A stretch of DNA of 64,000 bases, taken from the NCBI GenBank assembly GCA_030847615.1, contig JAUMIR010000001.1, positions 291,240,187 through 291,304,186 on the forward strand. Reading direction: 5' to 3'. Both the position numbers and the translations under genes were made by a program. Shown here piece after piece: positions 44,230 through 56,654 of the stretch. The notes beneath the pieces were generated by a model that saw nothing but the letters and a program-made list of their open reading frames with translations, had not been told where the DNA came from and did not search any database. Every line of letters begins with the position of its first letter. The first letter of the stretch is position 1. This DNA is from Gambelia wislizenii. Taxonomy: Eukaryota; Chordata; Lepidosauria; Squamata; Crotaphytidae.

Positions 44230-45254
44230 TACCCAAGAGAATTATATAGATAGATAGATGTTTACACAGGGTTGCCGAGAGAAGGATCAGGCCCTGATTT
44301 TTTTTTAAATGCCCCCTATCCCAGGTTGCCAAGTTTTTCAAGCAACAATACAGGACAGCCTTCTCTATTGCCAGACCAGTTCAAGACTGGCTTTTGAGGC
44401 AGGCCTGTATAAAGCCTGCTTCAAATCTTATGAGAATTATAAATTAGAAATCTTACAGAAGCCTGCAATTCTTCTTCTCACAAGTCTTGAGGCAGGCTTG
44501 ATGTAGACCTGCCTCGTGTATTGCTCACCTCAGGCACCTAGGCCTGTAGAGTGTAGCTGGTGTCTGTTCTTCCTGCTCTTACCAGATCAAAACTGTAGGG
44601 AGGTATGAGTCTAAAAATAAAAATGTATTTTAAAAATTCCAGGGATCTAGCGCTTTTAAAAATAAATAAAAATATCTTCTTTAAAAAATGAAAACCTTTT
44701 CTTTCAAATTCAAGACAGAGTGACGCATTAGGAATGCAGAGACAGCTCAATTAACATTTAAATGTGTGGTCTGATCACCCAAACAATTAGACTCATTAAA
44801 AACAAAGAAGTCAGTTTAAAAATGCATATCAAAAGTTTACTGAAGGTATATCAATCTTTATCTACATATTAAAACAAAATTAAAAACAGGTTCCTAACTA
44901 AGTAAGAGGATTTAGGGTAGAATAGACTCACCCACCCTTTTAGCGGAGTGGCTACATGGTGACTTGAAAACAAACAACATCATGGCAAGAACATCATGGC
45001 ATGGCTTCAGCTGCAAGGAGACTTAACTTAAAGAAGGAAGCACTTAAAGAGTCATAATATTTAAATTAAGTCATATGAATGAATGACCCATTGCTCCAGT
45101 TGGATGAAAATTGCCTAGTGAAATAAGAGAAGGGGGAGTTGGGAGAACTGAAGCATGCAGGGTAAATACCTTAACTGTACTTAGCATGGAAATACACAAG
45201 ATTGTACTACATTACAATGATGATTTCCCCACATACTACAAAAACATACAGGAT
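44230..45254. other. Intergenic, no recognised feature
   Basis: Contains a GATA repeat at about 44247-44259; otherwise unassigned. Confidence 0.4.
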
Positions 45255-45780
45255 TTGGGGCTCCTCTGTCCCAAAGATCTTTAAAGCCCTACACAGCTTG
45301 GGTTCAAACAATCTGAAAGACCGTATCTCCTTACATGAGCCTGCCCAGATTTTAAAACCTGCAGGGGAGGGCTTTCTCTCAGACCCACCACCCTCACAGG
45401 CACATTTAGTGAGGAGACAGGAGAGAGCCTTCTCGGTGGCTGCTTCCGAGTTGTAGGACTCCCATTGGAGGTTTGGTTGCTCCCCTCCTTGATGCCCTTC
45501 TGCCAACAGGAAAAGACCTTTTGATTTAGACAGGCCTTTGGTTTTTATCTTGCTGCAGCATATTAAGATTTTAATGGGATGTCTGCATTTTATTATGTTT
45601 TAAGTGTGTTTTTTAAAACTGTTTTTAATTTGTGTTTTTTTTTAATCAAAATTGGGGTTTAAATATTTTAAAACTTTTGTCTTAACATTTTGTTAGTTGT
45701 ACTTTGTTTTAAAAAGTTGTAAGCTTCCTTGAACTGTGCGATGGGAGAAATTTAGACTATGTAGATAAGATACATCTGCT
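45255..45780 (+). mobile_element. L2-like LINE, C-terminus of ORF and 3' UTR
   Basis: The frame KIFKALHSLGSNNLKDRI ... LVRRQERAFSVAASEL (about 45270-45453) matches the conserved end of L2/CR1-group ORF2 proteins (Y/FKALHxLxPxYLxDRL ... RAFSVxAPxLWN). The following T-rich 3' UTR runs to about 45780. Heavily truncated. Confidence 0.65.
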
Positions 45781-45789
45781 ACACAGTCA

Positions 45790-46912
45790 GGTCCTGAGTC
45801 CCCTTCAGACCCCGTGGCCTTTATACCAGCTTTCCTTTCCTCTCGTGAGCCCTGTGTATGCATATCATGCTAGATAACTGGAAGAGACAACATTGTCAAA
45901 TAGGAAGGAACAGGAGCTAAAAACAAGGGAAGGAGATGAGTGGGTGAACAAGACAGTAGGATGTGAAAATGTTGGTCAGCGAGAAGGCAATGTTTTTAAG
46001 CAAAGTGGATGCTTAAGAGGAGGTGGGACATGATAAATGTTGTCTACCTTTCCAGGCATATTTTAATACCTATTTGTTCAATGGCCAAACAATAATAAGG
46101 GCATACGTTGTCACACTTAATATAGCCCAGGGGTCAGAATCGTGCAGCCCTCCTGATGCTATGGGATTCTCAGTAGTGCTGGACAGCAGAGTCCATGGTG
46201 AGGAATAATGAGAGCTTCAATCCAACAACATCTGGAGGGATCTTTGCCATCCCTGGATATGGCTGAAACAAGTTCATCATAATAATTACAGTTCAATTTT
46301 TAAAAGAAATTAAGAAGTAATCGCTCATCAAAATTAAAAAAAGGGTTTTGTTTTTTTTTACAAAATCTGTTTAAAAACAATCTTGACTATAATATCTCCT
46401 GATGGTTGTGGAGAGGACTCAGCCAGTAAGGCAAAGGGGAATCTCTGTCTGCTCCTACTTCCCAAGTTGAAAGGATAGGAACTTAAATGACAGATGTGCA
46501 AGAAGTAGGTACAGTACTGGAAATGAGTAGCAGGAAAAAAAAAGGAGGTAATAGAAAACCCTTTATAGATTCTAAATCCATTAAAACTCCTAACACCAAT
46601 CTATCTGTGAAACATCAAAGGTCTTTTTATAGTGCAATCGTATACATGACTCCTCAGATGGAAGCTTCACTGGCTCAATAGAATTTACTTCTATGTATAA
46701 ACTTGCAGGTTTTAGTCCTTTATATCTAGGACTTGACTATGGGACTGTTAAGAGGACAGCAATGGTGTATTTTCTGTATTCTGCTTCACATAATCTAGCT
46801 TGCCACCAGATGTGTTGGACTATCCAAAAAATCTGGAGGGTATCGTAAGCTGATCTCTTCCAGGGTATTATTAAACAAGATGACACCTGTGAGTTAATTC
46901 CACTTAAAACAC
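45790..46912. other. Intergenic; one decayed foldback fragment
   Basis: At 46136-46250 CAGCCCTCCTGATGCTATGG and CCAACAACATCTGGAGGGAT resemble the CTCCAGATGTTG foldback family. The rest is unassigned. Confidence 0.45.
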
Positions 46913-46922
46913 TTGAGGAACT
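46913..46922 (+). repeat. 10-bp target duplication, left
   Basis: TTGAGGAACT, repeated exactly at 47689-47698. Confidence 0.85.
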
Positions 46923-47688
46923 ATAGATTTTCCTTGGGTTTTTTTCCCCCCGGGCTCTGAGGCCGTGTTCTGGAATAGTTTCTTTCTGACGTTTCACCTG
47001 CATCTGTGGCTGGCATCCTCAGAGAATGGTTGGGTAGGTGGTTGTATGGAGTTTATATGTTGTGAACCCCTGTAGGGGAGTATATGTAAATTTGTGTAAT
47101 TGAATGGTTAGTTTCTGGGTATAGAAATGCAAGGCTTGTTAGTTTGGCTAATGGTTGGTTGATGGGCCATTATCTGCTGGGAATCTCCCTGTCCCTGGGT
47201 GGAATTCCTTTGTAAGTGTTGAGTTTTGATTCTATTGTATTTCAAAACTGGGAGCCAGAATACACAGAGAAGCTATTGAAATCCACAAACACCTGGACGA
47301 CTTCAACAGGAAAGAAGAAAACTTAAAAGTAAACAAATTCTGGCTCCCACTTTTTAAATACAATAGAATCAAAACTCAACACTTACAAAAGAATTCCACC
47401 CAGGGACAGGGGGATTCCAGGCAGATAATGGTCCATTAACCATTATCTTGCATTTCTATACCCAGAAACTAACCATTCAATTACAAAAATTTACATACAC
47501 TCCCCTACAGGGGCTCACAGCATATAAACTCCACACAACCACCTACCCAACCATTCTCTGAGGATGCCAGCCACAGATGGAGGTGAAATGTCAGAAAGAA
47601 ACTATTCCAGAACACAGCCTCACAGCCCGGGAGAAAAAACCCAAGGAAAATCTATTGTTGCCGGCCATGAAAGCCTTCGATTTCACAT
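46923..47688 (+). mobile_element. Foldback Penelope-like element (copy 2)
   Basis: A 766-bp insertion. The left arm (46923 to about 47258) is the inverted copy of the right arm (about 47335 to about 47655). Between them on the plus strand a remnant reads REAIEIHKHLDDFNRKEENLKVNK, the same Penelope-like C-terminus as copy 1 but on the other strand. The right end has the extra terminal segment GCCGGCCATGAAAGCC absent from the left arm. The strand of the coding remnant and the side of the long end agree in both copies, so each is a single oriented element with an inverted 5' arm. Confidence 0.75.
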
Positions 47689-47699
47689 TTGAGGAACTG

Positions 47700-49609
47700 T
47701 TAGATATTACAGTACTTTGCTGTATGCCAGTGCGAATGTATTAATAGTTTCCATAACAACTCTTAATTGAAGCAATAAGAAAATAAACTTTGATGAAAAA
47801 TTGCAAAGATTGGTTATGTGTGGCGTATACAAGGGTGTCTCACAGGAACATCCCTGCAGATGATATGATTTGTTTAAAGCCTTTGTTCCTGATGGATCTT
47901 GAATGATGAAATTCAAGAGGATGATGGCATTTCATCACTAAAGATGAGGGATGTTTTGTTTAACTCTCTGGGCGAGAGATTATTTCTGAAATGGGTACAA
48001 GAAGAGGCAATCAGAAATCCACAAACGACTGTTTGTGTGCCCCATTCAGAATAAAGGGAGGAGAGGGGGGAAAAAACAATAATAGTTCTATTATTTAACA
48101 TTTTTTAAATTTATTTTTTCAAAAACAAAGCTCTGAATTGCCTAATCAAATTTTCATCCAGTAATTACCTTTAACCTTATATGCTAATTTGATATAATCT
48201 GGAGAGTCTTATTTCCATGCTCAATTTTATTGGGATTAAAATTAGTTTAAAACCCAAGAATTAGTTTTTAAAATGTATTAAGTATTAGATTATTTGTACT
48301 GCTTGCTTAACTTTAGAAAAATATGCCAGTTGAATCCTCAGCTGCAAAACAGAAACATCAGTTGTTAGGAAAAACGTATCAGCAGCAATTTAAATAAGCA
48401 CAGTGTTTTAAACAAATGGATTAATTCAGAATTGATTTGTGTGCTCTATAACTGAGTTAACTGGCAGAAATCACATTTTTATATATATATTTAGCATATT
48501 ATTTGAATTTGAGTTAATCGCTTGTAAAATAAATAATATTTTGGCTGGTTTGTTGCTCTGAATTTAGTAGATGTAAATTTAAATGTCATCCTTTGTTTAT
48601 GCTACAACCAATAGCTGAGAAAAATACACTAAATAGAGCTGGTTAATTCCATAATTAAAAGGAAACATATATAATGTTTTATCTTGATTTGATTTCTGAT
48701 TTTGGGTTGTAGTATACAGACAGACCCAGGCAGAACTTAGAAAGATGCTTGGTAAAAGTCGTTCATTCCCAATATACATTATAGTGTTTAAAAACTATTA
48801 CATTTTGATTGCTTGTTATCAAGTTTTAAAATAAACTGTTGAGTTACTAATGGTATTGTTTGTTGCTTTTCAATGGTGATAAAACTTAAGATCGATACAA
48901 GAGAGCGATTAAACTTGAAAAACTCCTATTAAAAATGCCGCCAAAATGACCCAAGTGCCCTTTAGGGTTTTAAAAGTAACTAGAAAATGTTACTTGTTAA
49001 ACCAAAAAGTGCCTTTGTTCCCACTCATTACATTACTTGTGGGATGCAACATTATGCCTTGGTTGCCATGCCCCAAGTCACTTGTTGCAGGCAAGTGTTA
49101 CCTGTAACACCTTACTTTCAAGCTCTGAGCTCAGTTTAGGCAAAATGTGCTGGAAAACATTATGTATGGGATGGAAAGCCTACCCGATTGTTTCCAAATC
49201 GGAAGAAACGGTCACCTTTATTTCTCAGTGCCTCGCAGGACTGTGCTGGGTGCTTCAACCTTTATATTGTTTTTATCTTTTCCTTTCTTCAGATGCATTT
49301 CTCTCTTATTATCTCTGTTGAGCTTCTGTGTAGTGTCTGACAACAGCTATTAGGGATGACAGACTGGGCCAATTACTAAGTCATTGATGAAATAAGGATA
49401 TGGTTCTACCTCCCACTCTGACTGGATGAGGCATACAGCAAGCCATACCAGCACACTGGACTTTAATAATATTGCAAACACTGATGGACTGAGGTTAAAT
49501 GAGGCCAGGTAGAGCAAAGATGAAATACAAGCCTTAATGCAAACCAGAGCTTAACCCAAGAAATCTAATTTTCAATGCCAGGTCTCGGCTCTAGAACTTA
49601 ACAACAACA
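47700..49609. other. Intergenic, no recognised feature
   Basis: AT-rich; nothing supported. Confidence 0.4.
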
Positions 49610-49960
49610 ACTATAATTTATTTATTGCATTTCTATGCTGTCTTTCTTCTGGTGTGGGACCCAAGACAGCTCACAAACAATAAAACAGAATTAGCTAAAA
49701 AAATTAACATTGAAATTAAAGCACAGTTAAAAATTACCATATCAAAATAATAAACAAATATAAAATCATTCAAAACATACAAAAGTTGAAACTAGAGGAC
49801 CTACTCATTCTCATAAGAAATCTTCCTGCAAGCAAGTACTCATTAAAAGCCTAATTACTCAGTAAAATTTTTGTAAAAGAATGCTTTTGAGAAGGTGCTG
49901 AATGTTAACTTTTCTTCCTCAAATGAATGAATAAATTCTATTTATTTATTAAAAAATACA
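49610..49960 (-). repeat. LINE 3' tail-like repeat
   Basis: TTTATTTATTGCATTTCTATGC, ACCCAAGACAGCTCACAAAC and a long A-rich stretch look like an antisense LINE 3' UTR, more diverged than 37690. Confidence 0.45.
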
Positions 49961-50154
49961 AACCTGAATATTATATTCCAGTTATCCTAATTTATTACTA
50001 AATGGTGAGCTCCAGCAATCATTCTGGAAGATACGGAAAATGGAAACCATTTTAAGTTTGAATGGGCTCAGCACACAGGATCAGTTCTTATCTTAGAACA
50101 GGTACCTGAGCCCCTTCTCAGTTTGGACGATCCATCAAGACAGCTGTGTGCATC

Positions 50155-50275
50155 CTAGTGTCCTCCAAACATTATGGATTGCAACTTCCAGCATATCTGG
50201 CCATTGGCCATGCTGGCTGTGGCTTATGGGAGATGTAATTGGGGGAAAGGAGGCTGCCTACAGCTGTAATATGTT
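50155..50275. repeat. Palindromic MITE-like fragment
   Basis: GTCCTCCAAACATTATGGATTG, GGCCATGCTGGCTG and GGGAGATGTAATTG fit a decayed CTCCAGATGTTG foldback element. Confidence 0.5.
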
Positions 50276-50810
50276 GTAATTAACTGTGTGCTCAATGACT
50301 TGAAGTGCAGTTCCCTGCCAGGGCCCCAGAATGGTAGCTGGGTGCCCCATGGAGGCCTACACTGGGACTCTCTCCCTCATCCTTCTCTGGGCAGCAGCAC
50401 CAGGCAGCAACGCCAATGACATGTCGATTTCAGTAAGAATCATTTTTAATTTGATGCACATTTATTTGGAAGCACATTTACTAATTTACAAAAAAAATGC
50501 AATCTAATCTTAATTAAAGGTTCCTTCAAATTAGATTTTCTAAATTAATCAGCTCTCGTTTCACCACAAGATGCATGATATAACATCTGCTACATTAACT
50601 GAATTATGGGTCTACATTTCAGTTTTCTTCAACTCAGGTTGCCCCAGAGCACAAGTGGGCAATGGCACCAAGGCTGGGGGCCATTTTTCACACTTCACAA
50701 CCCCCGGATGGGGGCTGAGCCATTGCACCAAACCAAAGCTGTAACTGATTTAACATAACTTTTAATTTCATTTTCTACTGAGGGCTTTGGAGAGGTTTTG
50801 TGGGGCTTCA

Positions 50811-50815
50811 GGTAG
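50811..50815 (+). repeat. 5-bp target duplication of solo LTR, left
   Basis: GGTAG; repeated at 51235-51239. Confidence 0.75.
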
Positions 50816-51234
50816 TGTCAGGATCAGTCCTGGACGTAACCTTTTCCTGCCAAGTTCAGTTCTGCTGTTTAACCTTGTAGATAATTGTGATTGCATTTCT
50901 CTGTGCTTGTTAACAAGTGTGTAGCCTAACTATAGAAGGGAGTATGTGGTTAATGTTGGGAACGGCTTGATAAGCACTGCAGCTGGATTTCAGTTCTGGA
51001 AAAAGGGGCTGAACGCTGGTACTGTGGGAGAGGGGATGATAGATAGCCAATGGTTGTGTAGCCTGCCAAATTGGGCAGTTTGGAATATGCTTTTAAAGTA
51101 CTGTTTGTTAGTTAAGTTTCATTATTAGCAATGACCCTGTATGGTTTGCTTTCTGAAGTACTGTGCCAATAAAGCTTTCTGTTTTGAGCTCTGAAGCTGT
51201 TGGTCACTGAGTCTAGGAATGCCAGTACATGACA
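50816..51234 (+). mobile_element. Solo LTR
   Basis: Begins TGTCAGGATCAG and ends GTACATGACA, so it has TG...CA termini with short inverted repeats TGTCA/TGACA. It is flanked by GGTAG on both sides. An internal poly(A) signal AATAAA (about 51169-51174) sits about 60 bases before the 3' end, as in an LTR. No internal retroelement genes are present, so two LTRs have recombined. The 5-bp duplication fits a Gypsy-type or retroviral element; which one is not determinable here. Confidence 0.8.
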
Positions 51235-51239
51235 GGTAG

Positions 51240-52721
51240 CCAAAAAGGAATCATACAGCCTGCAGTTTTCCCTACCCCTGTTCCAGAATGAGTGTGCATT
51301 CTCCAAGCCTTTGGTTGTAAAGGGGACATTTAAAAACTGTGTGTCACATGGAATTATAACTCCTTTGCTTTATGTTTAGAACAGTAGCTCTAATGTGAGA
51401 TTAAGGAAGAAGGCCTTTTTGAGCCTTACAAATAAAACATCTTATCCTTTTAATTTAAGAAAGTACAATCTAAAACTATACCTAACCAGAGTTTGGAAAA
51501 GTTACTTATTTGGATTATACATATCTCCCAGCCAGCTTAGCTCCTGACCATGCCAGCTGGGAGGTTCTGAGACAAAGAGTCCACCAAAGTTGCATTTAAC
51601 TACTGGCTTTGTGAGTATCTTAACTAGACATCCTTCTTTATCACAGTAATTTTATGGGAGTATTATTCAAAGTCTCTCTTACACTCTAGTGGGTTTTTAG
51701 GTCATTTATTGGAAAAACCTTTGTCACTTGAAGGGAAAGATGCCCAAATATTGGTTCCCTCTCCCCCAAATCAGCCAAACCCCTGCCCTATATGCTCTAG
51801 ATTTTCTGAGAGTTCTGTTCTTGGTGTGTGTGTGTGTGTTTAATTTGAGTTGCAGGAATTATCACTCTTTGGGGTTGCTCAGATTATCTATCAGCTCCCT
51901 TCTACAATTTGTCTAGAAGTTAGATTTCTGAATAGGGCACATACATCGCATTAATGCAAAGTCACATGAATTCTAATGCATCATGCAGTGCACAATTTGC
52001 CATTTTCAAAAGATGAGGGGAAATTACTTTTTTCCACTACATCCCCCCCCAATAGACATTCCCCATCTTCAACCCATCCATTTCATACCCTGTAGCTACT
52101 GAAGAGTATCTGATCTGCTGCTAAGCTGTGTTAGCAAAGTTCTAGTGCATCATGAACCAAAAGAGAAGACTGTTTGCTGGCAGCTTTCAGGTGGATGGCT
52201 CCTGTCACTATTAATCAAAGATAATGTGCATCTGTATTATTTGTGAGGGGTAAAAGATAGAAGGAAATTGTGGTCCAAATGGACTCTCTGTAAAATTTTG
52301 TGATTGCACTATTAAAGTCTTATCTAGAATAGGCACCCTAAACCTCTGGAACTACAGGACACTGCAGAATAAATGCATGTGGCATACTGTAGATGGAACA
52401 GAGCCTTCAGCTCAAGGAAGGAGGCTGCCCTAACAGTGATCCTTAGACAGAAAACTGGAGCAGCCTAAAACATTCCTATTGTAATCAGTGGACTGTGGGA
52501 GAGTACTGGATATGCCCACGCTTAATTCCTTCCCAAACTGCTGTGGCATGCTGCATTCTCAACTACATAGACCCAGTGTCCAGACTTCTTACATGAAACT
52601 CATAAAAATACCCTTGTATCAGAAACTCATGCAGTGTCACTCAAAAATAATAGTTGTAGATGCTAGCTTTTATACTGTTATGGAAGCAGGTACGCAGGCC
52701 ACAGTCTTCACATGCCTTATA
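51240..52721. other. Intergenic, no recognised feature
   Basis: A GT microsatellite at about 51823-51839; otherwise unassigned. Confidence 0.4.
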
Positions 52722-52939
52722 CAGGTTGACCTCTATATCCATGGATTCAGTATCCACAGTTTCACTTATCCACGTCTGAAAAAATATGTTCTCTCCAGGC
52801 ATTTCTGTGTCTTCCAGTGTTATTCTATTATCAACTTCCCGCAATCGTCTAATTTAAAATAATAGAGTTCCTTATTATCCAAGGTTTCAGGTATCCTTGG
52901 GGTTCTTGGACTGTATCCCCCACTACAAGGGTTGACCTG
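52722..52939. mobile_element. Tigger-like MITE, CAGGTTGACC ends
   Basis: Perfect short TIRs CAGGTTGACC and GGTTGACCTG with TA on each side (52720-52721 and 52940-52941). 218 bp, non-coding. Confidence 0.8.
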
Positions 52940-52941
52940 TA

Positions 52942-53464
52942 TTACATATTTATGCTGTTCCCCTTTTAACCACAAATTTAACACAGTATATTTTCCACTA
53001 AAACAACACCAGATGTTACACTAAAAAACCCCACTAGGTTATCATAAATTAACCTAGTGCATGCTTATGTTGCTTGCTCTGCACTTGACTGTTTCATGAT
53101 AGTTACTTACAACTTTGTTGTGCTAGAAAATGGCCATCCTGTTAATCACAGAGATATTTAATTCCCCCCCCCTCTGTATACTGTAAACAAGGCTTCTGCC
53201 TCACAGCCCCTCCTAATTTAATTTTACCTCATTGCAAATAGCTTTTTCCGGGTTTATATCTTATTATGAGCCCCACAAAGAGCAGAATGTTTGTCCTATT
53301 ATGTACACAGACCTCATTATTTGATTTTACTTCTCCATCTTACAATAAAAGATCACAGACCATTTTATCTGGAATATTAGATTACAAGGCTACTTATGGA
53401 GCATTTCAGAACGCTTGGAACTTGAGATAAATTGGTTTTGGTCCAGACTTGCAAGCTGAGATTT
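52942..53464. other. Intergenic, no recognised feature
   Basis: Nothing supported. Confidence 0.4.
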
Positions 53465-54833
53465 GTTGTTGTTGTGTGCCTTCAAGACGTTTCCGACTTA
53501 TGGCAACCCTAAGGTGAACCTATCACGGGGTTTTCTTGGCAAGATTTGATCAGAGAGGGTTTGCCATTGTCTTCCTCTGAGACTGAAAGAGTGCAACTTG
53601 CCCAAAGTCACCCAGTGGGTTTTCATGGCTGAGCAAGGCATTCAGACCCTGGGTGCCGTTTACACAATGAAAATGTCCCAGGAAGAATTTGTGTCGATCC
53701 CTGGCAGTTTACACGTACATCGGGTCGGGTACGTGATTTTCAGAAGGGGGGCCACCTTTTATCCCTCAACCTGCGGGACTTCCAGTCCCGCGGTTTGTGC
53801 TGGTTTTTAAAAAAGTCACGGGAGGATTCGGAAAATCGGAAATGTAAACAGCCTGGGACAAAATATCTCGGTACTAGGGGATGACCAGAAATGGTGACTG
53901 GGGGCTTATAGATCAGGGACCAGAAAAGGAGGGGTCAGTCACCCGTTCAACAGATCCAGCCTCACCAGCCGAAAACAAAGGCATCCCTTCCAGCTGCACG
54001 AAGGTTGATGTGTGTGTGTGCACGCGCGTGTACTCAATCACCTTTTTAAATGGATTTCTACACTCAAACCCTTCAGCTTTACCTTTTCCTCAACTGCATG
54101 TTACAGAGAGATCGTGGTGGGCAGAGGGTCGCCCATTCATCCCCTGCCTTGATCACCTCCCTGGGTCTGAACCAGCACAGTAAAATATTCCAGCCTCTGA
54201 GAGAATGAACACCCTTTAATTCCCCCTCTCTGTGTCTGTGTCTTTCAAACTGCCTGTCTGTAGCTGGCTTGAAACCTAAACTCTGCTGCTAAATCTCTGC
54301 TGTAAGGGTTAACATTTTAAAGAAGCAAGGGGAAGCCTCCCCCGCACCTCACTCGGCTTGATTTCAAAAGGAAAGCACTCCTTCCTGTGTCTGAGCGAAA
54401 GATCTCAGTCTGGGTCTTTCAAAATGCTTTCTGCCTCTGCTTAAAGGGTTAACATTTTAAAGAAGCAAGGGGAATACCAAACCTCTGCTCCCCCTGTCTC
54501 CCCCCCCCCAGCCAGCCAATAGCATCGCTCGTGGTGCGGAACTCTAAAGGAAGTGCGTCACCGAGGTTGTGAAAACACGAGTAATCGCTTCCTTGATTGA
54601 CAGCCAACCCCCCCCCAAAACCTAACCCCCTCCCTGAACTTTGGACGTGTAAATATCAGTCACGGGACCACCCGGGATATCCAGATCAGTGACATAAATC
54701 GTATAAACAGCGAGGGATGGATTCGTGATCACAAAGTCACAGTAAGCACTGTGAGAATTTTTGTCGTGTAACTGGCACCCAGGTCTCCAGAGTTGTAGTT
54801 CAACACTTAAACCACTACACCACACTGGCTCTC
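53465..54833 (-). mobile_element. tRNA-derived SINE split by a MITE
   Basis: The 3' tail and core are at 53465-53651 and the tRNA head at 54780-54833. The join falls in the ACCCTGG|TCTCCAGAG region of the SINE. The break is filled by the 1.13-kb MITE copy B. Confidence 0.85.
53652..54779 (-). mobile_element. 1.13-kb MITE, GGTGCC family (copy B)
   Basis: Ends GGTGCCGTTTACACAATG and TTGTCGTGTAACTGGCACC. It is the same family as 14790-15944 but inverted: TTTGTGCTGGTTTTTAAAAAAG, GTAAACAGCCTGGGACAAAA and AGGAGGGGTCAGTCACC occur in both. Flanks are CTG (53649-53651) and CAG (54780-54782), a 3-bp duplication with one difference. Because the SINE sequence on both sides is known, the borders are certain to within a base or two. 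Non-coding. Confidence 0.82.
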
Positions 54834-55163
54834 AAGATGAGGTTAGGTTCTGTTAAAATGAATTGTGACAAGTTAGATATGGGATAACTTGCCCTATTAA
54901 TTTCAATGGGAATGAAGTGCAACTAATTTAGGCAGGATCCAAAACATTGCGTTTTAAGGCAATAACCTCTTATTAGTAATTAATCCAATGAAAGAAATCT
55001 TTGGTTGTTTAACTAATGAATAAATTAAATCAACAATCATGGCCTCAGTTGTCCGTGCTGTGGTAACTTGCTAATAAGATTACTTTAATGGACTGTATTT
55101 CCAGCTGACTCTGAAGATTGGCCCAAAACTACTGTCAGTACTAGATTACTAACTGAAACAGAG

Positions 55164-55762
55164 GTCCCATCTACACGATTTAAATAATACGTACGGCGTG
55201 CAGAAGTTCGTGCTTTGGTACAAACGGCTGTTCGGATGTACACGAATGCAAAAGAGGGGCCCCCCGGTTTTCCACCCTGAAATACGCACACGCGGCATTC
55301 GGGAGGGAAAGCGGATCACGAAGAGAAATCCGTATGCTGTTCGGATGGCTGACGGGTCTGTACGGTCCATTCGCACACATACGAACAGGCAGGGTAATCT
55401 GATTGGCTGGCTGAGTAGAGGGGGCGGGGCTAGCACGGAGGGGAATTGGGAGCGGCCACCATGTTGGTTTCCCAGCTAGTGAGCGTCTGGTAAGTCCGTG
55501 AATTTATATGTTTATTTATTTTTATTTTATATTGTAAATACGGAAAACCGACTGTTCGCAAACCAGGAACCTTTTAAAAAAAAGCGGTGGGAGATTTAAA
55601 ACTGCCGCTTGGCTTGCTCGCTCCAGCCAGCTTCGGGAAGAGGGAGTCATACGGAGTTTAGGGGGGTTAAAAATCGTATAGCCGGTTCGTATGCATACGA
55701 ACGACAGGCTGTTTGTATTTTTTGCCACCCATATGGATTTTTTAATGATCGTATAGCTGCAC
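55164..55762. mobile_element. CpG-rich MITE with palindromic core
   Basis: GTCCCATCTACACGATTTAA at the left and, read inward from the right, GTGCAGCTATACGATCATTA: imperfect TIRs. Flanks ACAGAG at 55158-55163 and 55763-55768 may be a 6-bp duplication. The interior has many CpG sites, repeated GTTCG and CGTATG words and an 18-bp perfect palindrome at 55685-55702 centred on ATGCAT. The high CpG content suggests a recent insertion. No transposase frame. Confidence 0.65.
55685..55702. repeat. 18-bp perfect palindrome
   Basis: GTTCGTATGCATACGAAC, inside the 55164 element, probably part of its subterminal repeats. Confidence 0.9.
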
Positions 55763-56117
55763 ACAGAGTATGATAAGCACATGATGCTTGTACTCTGCTA
55801 AATGTACTGACTCTGAGTCTGTTTCAGTGTGCTGGTTTTGCCCTTTAACCCCCTTGTGACTTAGGGCCACAGGATATAAATGAATACCTATCTCCAAGTA
55901 GTATAATCTAGTGATACATTAAAATTTGCAGCCGGGTTACTCCTGGGAGATGACCCTGTCATCTGAAATAAGGCTGAGTGCTGCCAGAGAAAGGGGTTTT
56001 CTCAGTGGTGGCATCCTAGTTGTGATATCTCCCAGCATGGCACCTAAAATGACTAAACTGAGACTGTCGTATTTTGGGCGTATCATGAAACAACATTACT
56101 GATTAGAAAAGGCAGTA

Positions 56118-56332
56118 TAGTCGGCCCTCCGTACCCACAGATGAAACCAACCAGGGCTTGAAAATATATATATTTTTAAATCTGAAAAGCAAACTTTGCT
56201 GTTCACCATTTTATATAAGGGACATAATTTTACTATGGCATTGTGGACTTCAGTATCCACAATTTTGGTATCATTGTCAGGGGTCCTGGAAGCAAATCCC
56301 AGTGGATATTGAGGGCCCATTGTAATGCTTGA
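56118..56332. mobile_element. Tigger-like MITE, (C)AGTCGGCCCTCC family
   Basis: TA flanks at 56116-56117 and 56333-56334; left end TAGTCGGCCCTCCGTACCC (first base mutated), right end GAGGGCCCATTG. Relative of 19093. Confidence 0.75.
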
Positions 56333-56654
56333 CAAGGTGTAAGTCAGCAGGAAAAGAGGAAGAGCACACTACATGTGGATGGACTCAGTCAAGGCAGCCA
56401 CAACCCTCAGTTTGGAAGACCTGAGCAAGACTGTTGATAACAGGGTAACTTGGAGGTCTCTCATCGAAGGTGACTTGACATCAGTTAACAGCAACAAAGG
56501 ATCTACAATAGCAACCTTTCAGAGAAAACCAAAACATGTCCCCTCACCTCCAGCATTTAGGTACTGTAGTTTTAATCATGCTAACCATGTTTGCATTTTG
56601 TGGGTTTAAACTTTTTATTATTATTATTTTTGTAAACAAACCACTTTGGAAGTA

